Part shown: piece by piece, positions 1 to 8,973 of the stretch
Position numbering within the stretch: position 1 is the first letter of the stretch
Layout of the letters: the number at the start of each line of letters is the position of its first letter
Source of the DNA: Pseudomonas sp. BGI-2
Lineage (GTDB): Bacteria; Pseudomonadota; Gammaproteobacteria; Pseudomonadales; Pseudomonadaceae
Length of the DNA stretch: 64,000 bases
NCBI RefSeq assembly: GCF_004310295.1
Contig: NZ_SISB01000007.1
Location: forward strand, 1 to 64,000
Direction: 5' to 3'
Position numbers and translations under genes: made by a program
Notes under the pieces: generated by a model
The model's input: only the letters and a program-made list of their open reading frames with translations
What the model was told of the DNA's origin: nothing
Databases searched by the model: none

Positions 1-2
1 AG

Positions 3-131
3 CAAGCTTCCAATCGCTGGCCTTGGCTTGGCGCAGTTGCGCGTCGCGCACCTTATTTGTCCAGCGTGTTGATCATCGGGGTCGGATTATACGTGGGGGT
101 TCACGGCTGGATTGGTTTGAGTGCTGCCTAG
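3..131 (+). CDS. C-terminal fragment of a nickel/cobalt (NicO/RcnA-type) permease
   Basis: The reading frame enters from the left edge and stops at TAG 129-131, giving about 42 residues. The end has a hydrophobic stretch (LSSVLIIGVGLYVGVHGW) resembling the last transmembrane helix of NicO/RcnA-type nickel and cobalt permeases. The gene lies on the same strand as the copper efflux operon, which suits a metal-resistance block. The fragment is too short to fix the family, so another polytopic permease is possible. Confidence 0.45.
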   Translation, partial: QASNRWPWLGAVARRAPYLSSVLIIGVGLYVGVHGWIGLSAA

Positions 132-286
132 CCTGGAATCAGACTCGTTGGTTTTGTTTTAACTTTGTGCCGGTAATGCTGGCTTAATTCAGGTTCGGTG
201 ATATCGCCTGAGTTAGGCCTTTCGGCAGATTGTTTACGCCGTGCGTCCAATTGTATGAGCCATTTTCAGCGACTACACTCCAGCCC

Positions 287-628
287 ATGAAACGCTATTT
301 GCGGTTTTGCCTCATCTTCATGATCTGCCTGGCGCTTCCCCTCAGCGGGATGGCGGGCGTTCAGGCACCGACAGAACCTTGCCCAATGAAAACGATGGGC
401 ATGGCGATGATGGACGACATGGAGATGGACTGTTGCAACGATATGAAAAGCCCTTCCGAGCACGGCAAACCTTGCAAGCCGGGCCAGGAGTGCAAGACTG
501 GCGGCATGCTGCAAGTCTCGATCTTCAAACCTCCTGTAACCTTATTCAGCCCCGTAGTGCTTTCCTTCTTTAGTGATTCCCTGCCCGTACAGACCCCGTC
601 CGGGGTATGGCGCCCGCCTCGCGTTTGA
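287..628 (+). CDS. Small exported Met/Cys/His-rich protein next to the copper efflux operon
   Basis: This 113-residue protein starts at ATG 287; an upstream TTG in the same frame would add 19 residues ahead of the signal peptide and is less likely. Residues 1-22 form a signal peptide (Arg/Lys, then LIFMICLALPLSGMA). The mature part is rich in Met, Cys, Asp and His (CPMKTMGMAMMDDMEMDCC), a composition typical of periplasmic copper or silver ligands. A hydrophobic patch follows near residue 85. No named family was recognised. It precedes the cusCBA genes by about 100 bp on the same strand, so a role as a metal-binding accessory is inferred from composition and context only. Confidence 0.6.
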   Translation: MKRYLRFCLIFMICLALPLSGMAGVQAPTEPCPMKTMGMAMMDDMEMDCCNDMKSPSEHGKPCKPGQECKTGGMLQVSIFKPPVTLFSPVVLSFFSDSLPVQTPSGVWRPPRV

Positions 629-727
629 TTCCTGTCCCACATTGAGCCTCATTCCGCATTAGCGGGATGGACTAGCTGCGCGCATGTCTTTTGACGCACG
701 CAGTGGATGATCACAGGAATCGTAAAC

Positions 728-1984
728 ATGAACTTTAAGTGCTATTGCACAGGCTGGTCCCTCGTGGCCGGTCTGGCGGCAAGCGTACTGGCATTGCCAA
801 GCTTCGCTGCCGCATTGACACTCGATGAAGCGTTGCGGCTGGCCGTAAACAATGCACCGTCATTGACCGCACAAGACGCCAAAATTCAGGCTGCCAGCAG
901 CGCAGCTATTCCGGCCGGTGAGCTACCTGACCCCAAGCTGCTGCTGGGGGTGCAGAATTACCCCATCGGCGGTCCGGATCGCTGGAGCATTGACCAGGAC
1001 TTCATGACCATGCAAATGGTCGGGGTCAGGCAAGAGATGCCCAACAGCGACAAGCGCAAAGCACGGATTGAGATCGCCGATGCGGCCGTTGATCGCGCTG
1101 CTGCGGAGCGTCGAGTCGAACGTCTGAAGGTACGCCAGTCCACGGCGTTAGCTTGGATCAGTAGCTACTCGATTGAGCGCAAAGATGCGCTGTTCCAGGA
1201 CTTCTACAAAGAAAACCGCCTGCTGAGCGATATCGTCCGGGCACAGATTGCCGGTGGCCGCGCTCAACCCGCCGACGCGGTGACACCTAAGCAAGAAGCA
1301 GCACAACTGGCGGGGCAACAGGACGATCTGATTCTCCAGAGAGCGCAGGCCCGAGCAGCCCTCAAACGCTGGATTGGCTCCGCCGCCAACAACAAGCCTG
1401 TGGGTAGCTTGCCAGAATGGCCCGTCGATGCCTCAAGCTACTTCCATAAACTGCAACACCACCCTGAGTTGGCAGCGTTTGCGCCGATGACCCGAGAGGC
1501 GCAAGCCAAGGTTCATGAAGCCGTGTCGGAGAAACAGTCGGACTGGAGCTGGGAACTGGATTACCAGCGCCGAGGCCGGGAGTTTGGCGATATGGTCAGC
1601 GTGCAATTTTCCTGGGACCTGCCGCTGTTTCCTGACTCCCGCCAAAACCCCAAAATTGCAGCCAAACAGGCTGAACTCAGTCAGCTTGAGGCCGAGCGCG
1701 AAGCGCTGTCACGTGAGCATACCCAGCAACTGGAAAACGAACTGGCTGACTATGAGCGCCTGAATCGCGCCGTGCGTCGCAACCAGGAAAGTCTGTTGCC
1801 GCTGGCCAAGGAAAAGGTCGAACTCAGCATGGCCAGTTATCGCTCGGGCAAAGGCGATTTATACGCTGTTGTTGCCGCCCGCCGTGAACTCATCGAAGCC
1901 CGCCTCAAACAGATCGACGTCGAAGAGCAGCGAGCACTGACCAGTGCGCGTCTGTATTTTGCTTATGGGGAGTTCAGCCAATGA
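728..1984 (+). CDS. cusC: Outer-membrane efflux protein, TolC family (CusC/CzcC-like)
   Basis: The outer-membrane channel of a heavy-metal RND pump. ATG 728 was preferred over ATG 707 because it follows an ACAGGAA ribosome site and begins a clean signal peptide (MNFKCYC..., hydrophobic core, cleavage near PSFAAA). The 418-residue length and the long amphipathic helices with repeated Gln/Glu/Ala heptads (roughly residues 120-190 and 320-390) fit the TolC/OEP fold. The stop overlaps the next start by 4 bp (ATGA), so translation with the adaptor gene is probably coupled. Its copper/silver role rests on the neighbouring CusA, since OEP proteins alone do not show substrate. A short hairpin-forming stretch lies at about 650-668, upstream. 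Confidence 0.85.
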   Translation: MNFKCYCTGWSLVAGLAASVLALPSFAAALTLDEALRLAVNNAPSLTAQDAKIQAASSAAIPAGELPDPKLLLGVQNYPIGGPDRWSIDQDFMTMQMVGVRQEMPNSDKRKARIEIADAAVDRAAAERRVERLKVRQSTALAWISSYSIERKDALFQDFYKENRLLSDIVRAQIAGGRAQPADAVTPKQEAAQLAGQQDDLILQRAQARAALKRWIGSAANNKPVGSLPEWPVDASSYFHKLQHHPELAAFAPMTREAQAKVHEAVSEKQSDWSWELDYQRRGREFGDMVSVQFSWDLPLFPDSRQNPKIAAKQAELSQLEAEREALSREHTQQLENELADYERLNRAVRRNQESLLPLAKEKVELSMASYRSGKGDLYAVVAARRELIEARLKQIDVEEQRALTSARLYFAYGEFSQ

Positions 1985-3465
1985 TCGGTAAAAAATGGAC
2001 CGGGTCATTGCTGGTAGGCATCTCGCTGGCATTGGGTGTTGCTGGTGGTTACTGGTTCGCTCACCAGCGCATGAGCAAAGAACCCAATACCGCCCCGAAA
2101 CAGAGCCTCAATTCACCGGACGACCGCAAGGCTCTGTATTGGTACGACCCTATGTACCCGCAACAAAAGTTCGACAAGCCGGGTAAGTCCCCCTTCATGG
2201 ACATGCAACTGGTCCCTCAGTACGCCAGCAGCGCAGGGAACCGGGCGGCCGTCAGTATCGATCCAAGTCTCACCCAAAACCTCGGACTGCGTTTTGCGAC
2301 AGTTACCCGTGGGATCTTTGATTCCAGCCTCGACGTGACCGGTGCCTTGACGTTCAACGAACGTGATGTCGCGGTGATTCAGGCCCGCACCACTGGCTTT
2401 GTGGAGCGGGTCTATGCCCATGCTCCCGGTGATGTGCTCAAAGCCAATGCGGCGTTGGCGGATATCCTGGTGCCGGAGTGGGCCGCTGCTCAGACAGAGT
2501 TTCTTGCCCTGAGGCGCAACGGTGATGCTGACCTGTTGGCTGCGGCGCGTCAGCGTCTGCGGCTCACAGGGATGCCGGCAGCACTGATTACTCAGGTGGA
2601 GCGTGGCGGCAAGGTTCAGCCGTACCTGACTCTGACCAGTCCCATTGCCGGTGTGCTGCAAGAGCTGAACGTACGCGCGGGTATGACCGTGGCGACCGGC
2701 GACACCCTGGCACGTGTCAATGGCTTGAGTAGTGTCTGGTTAGCCGTGGCTGTTCCAGAATCGGATGCCGGATCGATCACCGTGGGACAGGCGGTCGAAG
2801 CGCGTCTGCCGGCCTTCCCAGGGACAATGCTTAATGGCAAGGTCAGCGCGATTTTGCCCGAGACCAATCCGGACAGCCGCACCCTTCGTGTGCGGGTGGA
2901 ACTACCCAATCCGGACGGGCGCCTCAGGCCGGGTTTGACGGCGCAGGTCCGCCTGAACCGCTCGACCGGGCAAAGTGTGTTGTGGGTTCCGAGCGAGGCC
3001 GTCATTCGCACTGGCCGACGTGCCTTGGTGATGCTCGCCGAAGATGCGGGTCGCTACAGTCCCGTGGAAGTGCAACTCGGGCAGGAAAGCGATGGCAAGA
3101 CGGCGATATTGAAAGGTCTGGAAGAAGGACAGAAGGTGGTTACCTCTGGCCAGTTCCTGCTCGATTCGGAGGCCAGTCTAAAGGGCATTGTTGCCCGCTC
3201 AGAGGAAGAGTCACCACCCCGTGTAGCAGCCTCCAGCTTTCATGAAGCAGATGGGCAGATCGTTGAGATCAACGATAAAGAAGTCACACTTGCCCATGGC
3301 CCCTTCAAGACGCTGGGCATGCCGGGTATGACGATGACGTTCCCACTCGCTAGTCCGGCGCTGATGCAGGGCCTCAAAACGGGCGATAAGGTTCGGATTG
3401 CGGTGAGCCAGACCGATGATGGTTTGCGTGTTGAGCGTCTGGATAAATCGGGGAGCCAGCCATGA
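1981..3465 (+). CDS. cusB: RND periplasmic adaptor CusB with fused N- and C-terminal metal domains
   Basis: The membrane-fusion adaptor links CusA to CusC in the periplasm. The 494-residue protein has an N-terminal membrane anchor (residues 8-25). Next comes a heavy-metal-binding segment ([20 protein letters not shown], about residues 50-70) typical of CusB-type adaptors. Lipoyl, beta-barrel and helical hairpin parts occupy about residues 85-390. The last 75 residues form a CusF-like fold: [14 protein letters not shown] keeps the His and the two Met ligands of CusF, but has Met where CusF carries Trp. It overlaps cusC and cusA by 4 bp each. Adaptors with such C-terminal fusions are known; here a separate CusF is encoded as well. 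Confidence 0.9.
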   Translation: MIGKKWTGSLLVGISLALGVAGGYWFAHQRMSKEPNTAPKQSLNSPDDRKALYWYDPMYPQQKFDKPGKSPFMDMQLVPQYASSAGNRAAVSIDPSLTQNLGLRFATVTRGIFDSSLDVTGALTFNERDVAVIQARTTGFVERVYAHAPGDVLKANAALADILVPEWAAAQTEFLALRRNGDADLLAAARQRLRLTGMPAALITQVERGGKVQPYLTLTSPIAGVLQELNVRAGMTVATGDTLARVNGLSSVWLAVAVPESDAGSITVGQAVEARLPAFPGTMLNGKVSAILPETNPDSRTLRVRVELPNPDGRLRPGLTAQVRLNRSTGQSVLWVPSEAVIRTGRRALVMLAEDAGRYSPVEVQLGQESDGKTAILKGLEEGQKVVTSGQFLLDSEASLKGIVARSEEESPPRVAASSFHEADGQIVEINDKEVTLAHGPFKTLGMPGMTMTFPLASPALMQGLKTGDKVRIAVSQTDDGLRVERLDKSGSQP

Positions 3466-6400
3466 TCGCTGCCCTGATTCGTTGGTCAGTGGCCAACCGA
3501 TTCCTGGTGCTACTGGCGACGCTGTTTGTCACAGCTTGGGGCATTTGGTCGGTGCGGAGCACGCCCATCGATGCGCTGCCGGATCTCTCCGATGTTCAGG
3601 TGATCATCCGTACTCCTTATCCGGGACAAGCGCCGCAGATTGTCGAGAACCAAGTGACCTATCCGTTGTCCACCACCATGCTCTCAGTGCCGGGCGCCAA
3701 GACTGTGCGTGGTTATTCCTTCTTCGGTGACAGCTTCGTTTACGTGCTGTTCGAGGACGGCACAGACTTGTATTGGGCCCGCTCGCGGGTGTTGGAATAC
3801 CTGAGTCAGATACAAAGTCGGTTGCCTTCCAGTGCCAAGCCGGCGTTGGGGCCGGATGCAACTGGAGTGGGTTGGATCTTTCAGTACGCACTGGTGGATC
3901 GCAGTGGCGGACACGATTTGGCACAGCTTCGCGCACTTCAGGACTGGTTCCTCAAGTTCGAACTCAAGACCCTGCCAAACGTTGCGGAAGTGGCCACCGT
4001 GGGCGGCATGGTCAAGCAGTACCAGGTGCAGCTCGATCCGCTCAAATTGGCCAGCCTCGGTATCACTCAGGCTGAGGTGACTGAAGCTATCGGCAAGGCC
4101 AACCAGGAAACCGGTGGTGCCGTGCTGGAGATGGCAGAGACCGAATTCATCGTGCGTGCTTCCGGATACCTGAAGACGCTCAATGACTTTCGGGCGATCC
4201 CACTCAAGCTGGGTTCGGGCGGTGTACCGGTAACCCTTGGCGATGTCGCCACGATTCAGTTGGGACCGGAAATGCGGCGTGGCATTACTGAACTCGACGG
4301 CGAAGGCGAGACCGTCGGCGGCGTGGTGATTTTGCGCAGCGGCAAGAATGCTCGCGAGACCATTGCAGCGGTCAAGACCAAGCTCGACGAACTGAAAAGC
4401 AGTCTGCCGGCTGGTGTGGAAATCGTCACCACCTACGACCGCAGTAAGCTGATCGACCGCGCCGTGGAAAACCTCAGCCACAAGCTCATCGAAGAGTTCA
4501 TCGTTGTCGCGCTGGTCTGCGGGATCTTTCTCTGGCACCTGCGCTCATCCCTGGTGGCGATCATTTCGCTGCCGGTGGGGGTGCTGATTGCCTTCATCGT
4601 CATGCGCTACCAGGGCATCAACGCCAACATCATGTCCTTGGGCGGGATAGCCATCGCCATCGGCGCCATGGTCGATGCGGCCGTAGTGATGATCGAGAAC
4701 GCCCACAAGAAGATTGAGGCTTGGCACGCGGCCAATCCGGGGGAAGAACTGAAAGGTGAGCGTCATTGGCACGTGATGACCGAAGCAGCCGCAGAGGTTG
4801 GCCCGGCGCTGTTCTTCTGTTTGTTGATCATCACCCTGTCGTTCATTCCGGTGTTCACGCTGGAAGCTCAGGAGGGACGGCTGTTCGGTCCTTTGGCCTT
4901 CACCAAGACCTACGCCATGGCCGCAGCGGCGGGATTGTCAGTGACCTTGGTGCCGGTGCTGATGGGCTACTGGATTCGAGGGCGCATCCCCAGTGAACAA
5001 CAGAACCCGTTGAACCGGTGGTTGATTCGGATTTATCAGCCAGCCCTGGACGCAGTCTTGCGTCGACCAAAGATCACGCTGCTGGTGGCGCTATTGGTTT
5101 TTGTCAGTGCGCTATGGCCAATGTCTCAACTGGGTGGCGAGTTTCTCCCCCCGCTGGACGAGGGTGACCTGCTCTATATGCCTTCTGCTCTGCCGGGATT
5201 ATCGGCGCAGAAAGCCGCGCAACTGCTGCAACAGACTGACCGCCTGATCAAGACCGTTCCAGAGGTCGAACATGTCTTCGGTAAAGCGGGGCGTGCTGAA
5301 ACCGCCACCGACCCGGCACCATTGGAAATGTTCGAAACCACGATCCAGTTCAAACCACATGAGCAGTGGCGTCCAGGCATGACCCCGGAAAAGTTGGTGG
5401 AAGAACTGGATCGAGTGGTACGAGTCCCTGGGCTGACGAACATCTGGATACCACCGATTCGCAACCGTATCGACATGCTTGCCACGGGGATCAAGAGTCC
5501 TATCGGAGTAAAAGTTGCCGGCACCAACCTATCGGAGATCGATGCCGCGACTCAGGCCGTCGAGCGAGTGGCCAAGGGCGTGCCCGGTGTCAGTTCGGCT
5601 CTGGCCGAGCGACTGACCGGTGGCCGCTATATCGATGTGGATATCGACCGCAAAGCCGCCGCCCGCTACGGACTGAACATCGCCGATGTGCAATCCATTG
5701 TGGCCGGCGCTATCGGCGGTGAAAACGTCGGCGAGACCATTGAAGGGCTCGCACGCTTCCCGATCAACGTACGTTACCCACGGGAATGGCGTGACTCACT
5801 CGGCGCCCTGGAGCAATTGCCGATCTATACCCCTCTGGGGAGCCAGATCACCCTCGGCACCGTGGCGAAGGTCAAGGTCACGGACGGTCCACCGATGCTC
5901 AAGAGCGAGAACGCAAGACCTTCAGGCTGGGTGTATATCGACGTGCGTGGCCGGGACATTGCCTCGGTAGTCGCCGATCTACGCCAGGTCGTCAATGCAC
6001 AGGTCAAGTTGCAGCCCGGCATGAGCCTGAGTTATTCAGGGCAGTTCGAGTTTCTCGAAAGGGCCAACGCACGACTTAAACTAGTGGTGCCTGCCACGCT
6101 GTTGATCATCTTCGTGTTGCTCTACCTGACTTTTGCTCGCTTCGATGAGGCCCTGCTGATAATGGCCACTCTGCCATTCGCACTGACTGGCGGAGCATGG
6201 TTCCTCTATCTGTTGGGATTCAACCTGTCAGTCGCCACCGGGGTCGGTTTTATCGCACTGGCCGGAGTGTCTGCCGAATTTGGCGTGATTATGCTGCTCT
6301 ACCTGAAGAACGCTTGGGCCGAACGTGAAGACCTCGGCGACAACACTGAGCGCGGGCTCGTTGAGGCCATTCGAGAAGGCGCCGTGCAGCGTGTTCGACC

Positions 6401-6620
6401 CAAAGCCATGACCGTGGCCGTGATCATTGCCGGCCTTCTACCCATTTTGTTAGGCAGCGGTACTGGTAGCGAAGTGATGAGCCGCATCGCCGCGCCGATG
6501 GTCGGCGGCATGATCACGGCACCCTTGCTTTCCCTGTTTGTCATTCCGGCAGCCTATCGCCTGATGCGTCGCCGGCACCTCTCATCTGAACCCGTCAACC
6601 CTCAAGGAAAAGTCGTATGA
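3462..6620 (+). CDS. cusA: Cu(I)/Ag(I) efflux RND transporter CusA
   Basis: The inner-membrane proton-driven pump subunit, 1052 residues, the full length of the HME-RND family. The three methionines that bind Cu(I)/Ag(I) in E. coli CusA are present at the same numbers: Met573 ([10 protein letters not shown]), Met623 (APLEMFETT) and Met672 (NRIDMLATG). This points to monovalent copper or silver rather than the divalent zinc, cobalt or cadmium handled by CzcA. Twelve transmembrane segments are expected, with hydrophobic blocks at about residues 14-32, 340-360, 366-400, 450-500, 530-550 and 870-1040. It overlaps both neighbours by 4 bp, so the four genes form one translationally coupled operon. 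Confidence 0.95.
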   Translation: MIAALIRWSVANRFLVLLATLFVTAWGIWSVRSTPIDALPDLSDVQVIIRTPYPGQAPQIVENQVTYPLSTTMLSVPGAKTVRGYSFFGDSFVYVLFEDGTDLYWARSRVLEYLSQIQSRLPSSAKPALGPDATGVGWIFQYALVDRSGGHDLAQLRALQDWFLKFELKTLPNVAEVATVGGMVKQYQVQLDPLKLASLGITQAEVTEAIGKANQETGGAVLEMAETEFIVRASGYLKTLNDFRAIPLKLGSGGVPVTLGDVATIQLGPEMRRGITELDGEGETVGGVVILRSGKNARETIAAVKTKLDELKSSLPAGVEIVTTYDRSKLIDRAVENLSHKLIEEFIVVALVCGIFLWHLRSSLVAIISLPVGVLIAFIVMRYQGINANIMSLGGIAIAIGAMVDAAVVMIENAHKKIEAWHAANPGEELKGERHWHVMTEAAAEVGPALFFCLLIITLSFIPVFTLEAQEGRLFGPLAFTKTYAMAAAAGLSVTLVPVLMGYWIRGRIPSEQQNPLNRWLIRIYQPALDAVLRRPKITLLVALLVFVSALWPMSQLGGEFLPPLDEGDLLYMPSALPGLSAQKAAQLLQQTDRLIKTVPEVEHVFGKAGRAETATDPAPLEMFETTIQFKPHEQWRPGMTPEKLVEELDRVVRVPGLTNIWIPPIRNRIDMLATGIKSPIGVKVAGTNLSEIDAATQAVERVAKGVPGVSSALAERLTGGRYIDVDIDRKAAARYGLNIADVQSIVAGAIGGENVGETIEGLARFPINVRYPREWRDSLGALEQLPIYTPLGSQITLGTVAKVKVTDGPPMLKSENARPSGWVYIDVRGRDIASVVADLRQVVNAQVKLQPGMSLSYSGQFEFLERANARLKLVVPATLLIIFVLLYLTFARFDEALLIMATLPFALTGGAWFLYLLGFNLSVATGVGFIALAGVSAEFGVIMLLYLKNAWAEREDLGDNTERGLVEAIREGAVQRVRPKAMTVAVIIAGLLPILLGSGTGSEVMSRIAAPMVGGMITAPLLSLFVIPAAYRLMRRRHLSSEPVNPQGKVV

Positions 6621-6967
6621 AACTGACCCTGATTGCAGTTGCAAGCACCCTATTCACGTTATCTCTTTCGGCGCACGCAGAGGATATGCCTGGCATGAAA
6701 ATGGACGAAATGGAGGGCATGCAGATGAAGCAGGAAACAAAGCAGGCTCCAGTCGCTACCGCCGACGGAACGATTAAGGCTATCGATTCTACGAAGCATA
6801 CGGTGACTATCTCTCACGGCGCTGTTCCAGCTGTTCAATGGCCACCGATGACCATGGGTTTTTCTGCAACGGAAGAACAGCTAACAGGGCTGACGACGGG
6901 AGATCGCGTGACATTTTCGTTTCGGCTAGAGGGCGGCAAAGCCACAATTGTGACCATCAAAAAGTAA
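6617..6967 (+). CDS. cusF: Periplasmic copper/silver chaperone CusF
   Basis: A 116-residue exported protein with a signal peptide ending near AHAED. A short Met-rich linker follows ([17 protein letters not shown]). The C-terminal OB-fold CusF domain covers residues 47-116. It retains the full CusF ligand set: His, Trp and two Met in [14 protein letters not shown]. CusF hands Cu(I)/Ag(I) to CusB/CusA in the periplasm. The start overlaps the cusA stop by 4 bp. It is the last gene of the operon before the tRNA-Arg. Confidence 0.93.
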   Translation: MKLTLIAVASTLFTLSLSAHAEDMPGMKMDEMEGMQMKQETKQAPVATADGTIKAIDSTKHTVTISHGAVPAVQWPPMTMGFSATEEQLTGLTTGDRVTFSFRLEGGKATIVTIKK

Positions 6968-6981
6968 AACAGCAGCGGCGT

Positions 6982-7015
6982 AAATGACCGTCACGTTTTG
7001 TCGTACCGGTCATTT
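6982..7015 (+). terminator. Inverted repeat after cusF, possible weak terminator
   Basis: AAATGACCG (6982-6990) and CGGTCATTT (7007-7015) form a perfect 9-bp stem with a 16-nt loop, 15 bp after the cusF stop. There is no strong T-run, so termination would be weak. The AAATGAC/GTCATTT arms recall the CusR box of E. coli, but the spacing is far too long for that site. Confidence 0.4.
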
Positions 7016-7160
7016 CCAATACATCTGCTTGTCGGAAAAATCGATACGTCAGTGATGTTGCTCGCGGGGAAGGTGCAGATGACCGTGAGAAAGAGCAAGG
7101 CTCCAGTTTGGGAGAACGAAAGAGGCTCAACCTCAAATGTAAAGCTGAACACGTAAAGAA

Positions 7161-7184
7161 GTGGGGGCTAAAGTGGGGGCTAAA
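7161..7184 (+). repeat. Tandem GTGGGGGCTAAA x2, possible integrase arm site
   Basis: Two perfect head-to-tail copies of a 12-mer (7161-7172 and 7173-7184) lie 55 bp from the 3' end of tRNA-Arg(CCT). GTGGGGGC-type direct repeats are often seen near att sites of tyrosine-recombinase islands, where they can serve as arm-binding sites. No integrase gene is present between this repeat and the cus operon, so this is a remnant or one end of an island. Interpretation by analogy only. Confidence 0.4.
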
Positions 7185-7238
7185 TGGAAAGCATGAGCGA
7201 AGAACCAAACTGGAAAATCGCTAACTCATTGATTTAAA

Positions 7239-7315
7239 TGGTGTCCCAGGGCAGGTTCGAACTGCCAGCCTTCCCCTTAGGAGGGGGATGCTCTATCCAA
7301 TTGAGCTACTGAGAC
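7239..7315 (-). tRNA. tRNA-Arg (anticodon CCT)
   Basis: A 77-nt cloverleaf on the minus strand: acceptor stem GTCTCAG paired to CTGGGAC (one G-T), anticodon loop CTCCTAA giving CCT, T-arm GGCAGTTCGAACTGCC, and encoded CCA. Its 3' end points at the copper operon, and tRNA 3' ends are the usual integration sites of genomic islands. Confidence 0.95.
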
Positions 7316-7554
7316 ACAAATCGCCCGCAAGGAATGCAGTGCGATGGACGGCGTGCATGTTAACGGGCAGGCCTGCTTTTGTCATGTCGTCCGTAGTGCT
7401 TTTTAAGTGTAGGCAGACGCCCCTCGTCACCGTGGCTTAATTTACCGTGCAAATTGCACCCTCTCAAAATCCCACCATTGCAATTTGCAACGACGGCCTC
7501 TTTAAATAATAAGTTAATTCTTTGTTTTTAAAGGATTTAATAGCCGTTAGACTC
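7316..7554. other. Gene-free stretch with inverted GCAAATTGC motifs
   Basis: About 290 bp separate the tRNA from the next gene. GTGCAAATTGCAC (7447-7459) is itself palindromic, and GCAATTTGC (7480-7488) is the reverse complement of its core, so two related operator-like sites lie 31 bp apart. An AT-rich stretch (about 7500-7545) follows and leads into a sigma-54-like promoter. No gene was seen here. Confidence 0.5.
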
Positions 7555-7572
7555 TTGGCACGCGGGCTGCTT
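7555..7572 (+). promoter_or_regulatory. Probable sigma-54 (-24/-12) promoter
   Basis: The sequence TTGGCACGCGGGCTGCTT has GG at 7557-7558 and GC at 7569-7570 with the exact 10-bp spacing required by RpoN. It matches TGGCACG-N4-TTGCW at all but one position. The predicted start of transcription near 7582 is about 24 nt before the ATG at 7606. AT-rich DNA and two palindromic motifs upstream would suit bending and an activator. Confidence 0.7.
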
Positions 7573-7605
7573 TAGCTGTTCTCACGAACAACCGAGGCCA
7601 GCCTC

Positions 7606-7839
7606 ATGAACAGCGTCCTTTTACTCTCGAATGCGATCGCGCTTACCGTTCTGCTCGGTTCTCATTTTGCTCCCGAGAATGGCGCTGTGCAGGTTGCGCA
7701 ACGGATGCCCCATTACCTCCAGCTGCAAAAAGCCCCGCAATTGGCCGTCATGAACGATCAGCGCGGCTTTGTTGGCCAGGATGCAAGTCAGCACAATTAC
7801 CCGCTGGTGTCGCAGCCTTCGGAACGCTTGGTATTTTGA
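7606..7839 (+). CDS. Small exported protein of unknown function
   Basis: A 77-residue protein that was not recognised. Residues 1-20 are hydrophobic (MNSVLLLSNAIALTVLLGSH) and look like a signal peptide or single membrane anchor. The rest is polar and rich in Gln, with no cysteines. An upstream sigma-54-like promoter and a following gene only 22 bp away support it as real, probably the first gene of a two-gene unit. Expression would then depend on RpoN and an enhancer-binding activator. Confidence 0.55.
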   Translation: MNSVLLLSNAIALTVLLGSHFAPENGAVQVAQRMPHYLQLQKAPQLAVMNDQRGFVGQDASQHNYPLVSQPSERLVF

Positions 7840-7861
7840 ATCACCCTATCAGGAGCACAGC

Positions 7862-8041
7862 ATGTCCAAATCAGCCGCAGGATTTTTGATCCTTGCCCTA
7901 TTGAGCGGCATTGTTCATTTGTCATGGGTCCCGGATGCGGTCGCCACCCCGCCCCTGATTGCCTGCGGCGTTTTCGGCGCGCTGTTCGTGCTGGCGCTGA
8001 TTGTCGGGCGCAAAATCAAATTCGATCCGGTTTTACGCTGA
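7862..8041 (+). CDS. Small two-helix membrane protein of unknown function
   Basis: A 59-residue protein with two hydrophobic segments (about residues 7-23 and 31-50) and a basic tail (GRKIKFDPVLR). This predicts a small inner-membrane protein with both ends in the cytoplasm. ATG 7862 follows a clear AGGAG site at 7852. The 3' end overlaps the convergent phnN gene by 26 bp. It probably shares a transcript with the gene at 7606. No function can be assigned. Confidence 0.65.
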   Translation: MSKSAAGFLILALLSGIVHLSWVPDAVATPPLIACGVFGALFVLALIVGRKIKFDPVLR

Positions 8042-8588
8042 GCTTCAGCACATTCAGAAGATGTTCAACGGTGACAGCAAGTTCGCCAGAGTTGTCGAGT
8101 TGATGGATGTTCGTGTCACCGAGTGAGTCGTCGGCCACAAATAGCCCGTTACGGCGCAATCTCGCTTCGATTTCCTCAACGCTCTCACGGCCACGTCGCA
8201 GCAAGCGCTCGCGCAACACTTCATCCTTGACCGTCAACAGCACCGGCAACAGCGTGGGATAGCGTTTTAGCGCCTGCGCGAGGTGGCCCCGAGAACCGTT
8301 GACCAACACATGACGGCCGTCCTTCAGCCAATGGTCGATCTGGATCGGAATACCGTAATCCAGGCCATTGGCGTGCCACGACATCGCGAAGTCACCCTTG
8401 TCTCGACGTTGCGCGAATTCCTCGGGGGAAACTCCGATGGCGTCTTCGCCCACGGATTCGGCGGAACGCGTGATGACACGTCGCACCACTTCGCCGCTCA
8501 TGGAGCGTAAAGGTAGTCGTGCCGCTTCGATGAGACTGTCCTTGCCGGATCCGGAAGGCCCCATCAAGTAAATCAACCTGCCATCCAT
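8016..8588 (-). CDS. phnN: Ribose 1,5-bisphosphate phosphokinase PhnN
   Basis: A 190-residue P-loop kinase of the guanylate-kinase fold with Walker A at residues 10-17 (GPSGSGKDS). PhnN phosphorylates ribose 1,5-bisphosphate to PRPP, the last step of ribose recovery after C-P lyase cleavage of phosphonates. In many pseudomonads it sits in the phn operon beside amrZ. Here amrZ is the neighbour, but no other phn gene lies within the 8 kb to the left, where a tRNA and the copper block occur instead. It may therefore serve general PRPP salvage. The start is the first ATG of the frame. Confidence 0.88.
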   Translation of the reverse strand: MDGRLIYLMGPSGSGKDSLIEAARLPLRSMSGEVVRRVITRSAESVGEDAIGVSPEEFAQRRDKGDFAMSWHANGLDYGIPIQIDHWLKDGRHVLVNGSRGHLAQALKRYPTLLPVLLTVKDEVLRERLLRRGRESVEEIEARLRRNGLFVADDSLGDTNIHQLDNSGELAVTVEHLLNVLKLSVKPDRI

Positions 8589-8973
8589 CCTGAATCATCC
8601 CTCATTGCGGGTCCGCCCCTAGTAAATCGGCCATTTGCCACTATCCTGTATAAGGTAAGGACCAAAGATCGAATCCGCATAGCATGCACCTTCAGGCGTC
8701 TACGGGCATCTCCTGACGGACAGAGAACGCGGTCAGCGATACGGATGTGGGGAAAAGTTTTCAAACCAGTCCTCATTTCTGAAAATTGTGCTGGCATAAC
8801 GCCTTTACCCGGCTCAATATTTGTCACAGAATTGACGCCAATGATATGGCTGCTTTGAGGCATGATGCGAGCCTCTATCAATTCAGGTTGAACATTTGGC
8901 CAGAGACCTTGTCGTATCAGACATCCTGCGGCCAATCCCGAGAACCGCTCCCCTGAACTAACCGGTTAAATAT
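8589..8973. promoter_or_regulatory. Long amrZ upstream region with a possible AlgU (sigma-22) promoter
   Basis: 385 bp without a gene between the divergent phnN and amrZ. GAACAT (8890-8895), 16 bp, then TCGTA (8912-8916) partly matches the AlgU pattern GAACTT-N16/17-TCTGA, 58 bp before the amrZ start. In P. aeruginosa amrZ is transcribed by AlgU and represses itself. Assignment here is by pattern and analogy. No other clear structure was found. Confidence 0.35.

Noticed and set aside
7079..7156. 25-residue frame starting at ATG 7079 near the tRNA
   Set aside because: Too short, no homology recognised; it may be a relic of integrase-side sequence but cannot be supported.
6957..7208. 83-codon minus-strand frame after cusF
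   Set aside because: Low-complexity reading through the island-edge repeats, with no ribosome site.
8573..8935. 120-codon frame on the minus strand upstream of phnN
   Set aside because: It lies in the amrZ regulatory region, without ribosome site or homology.
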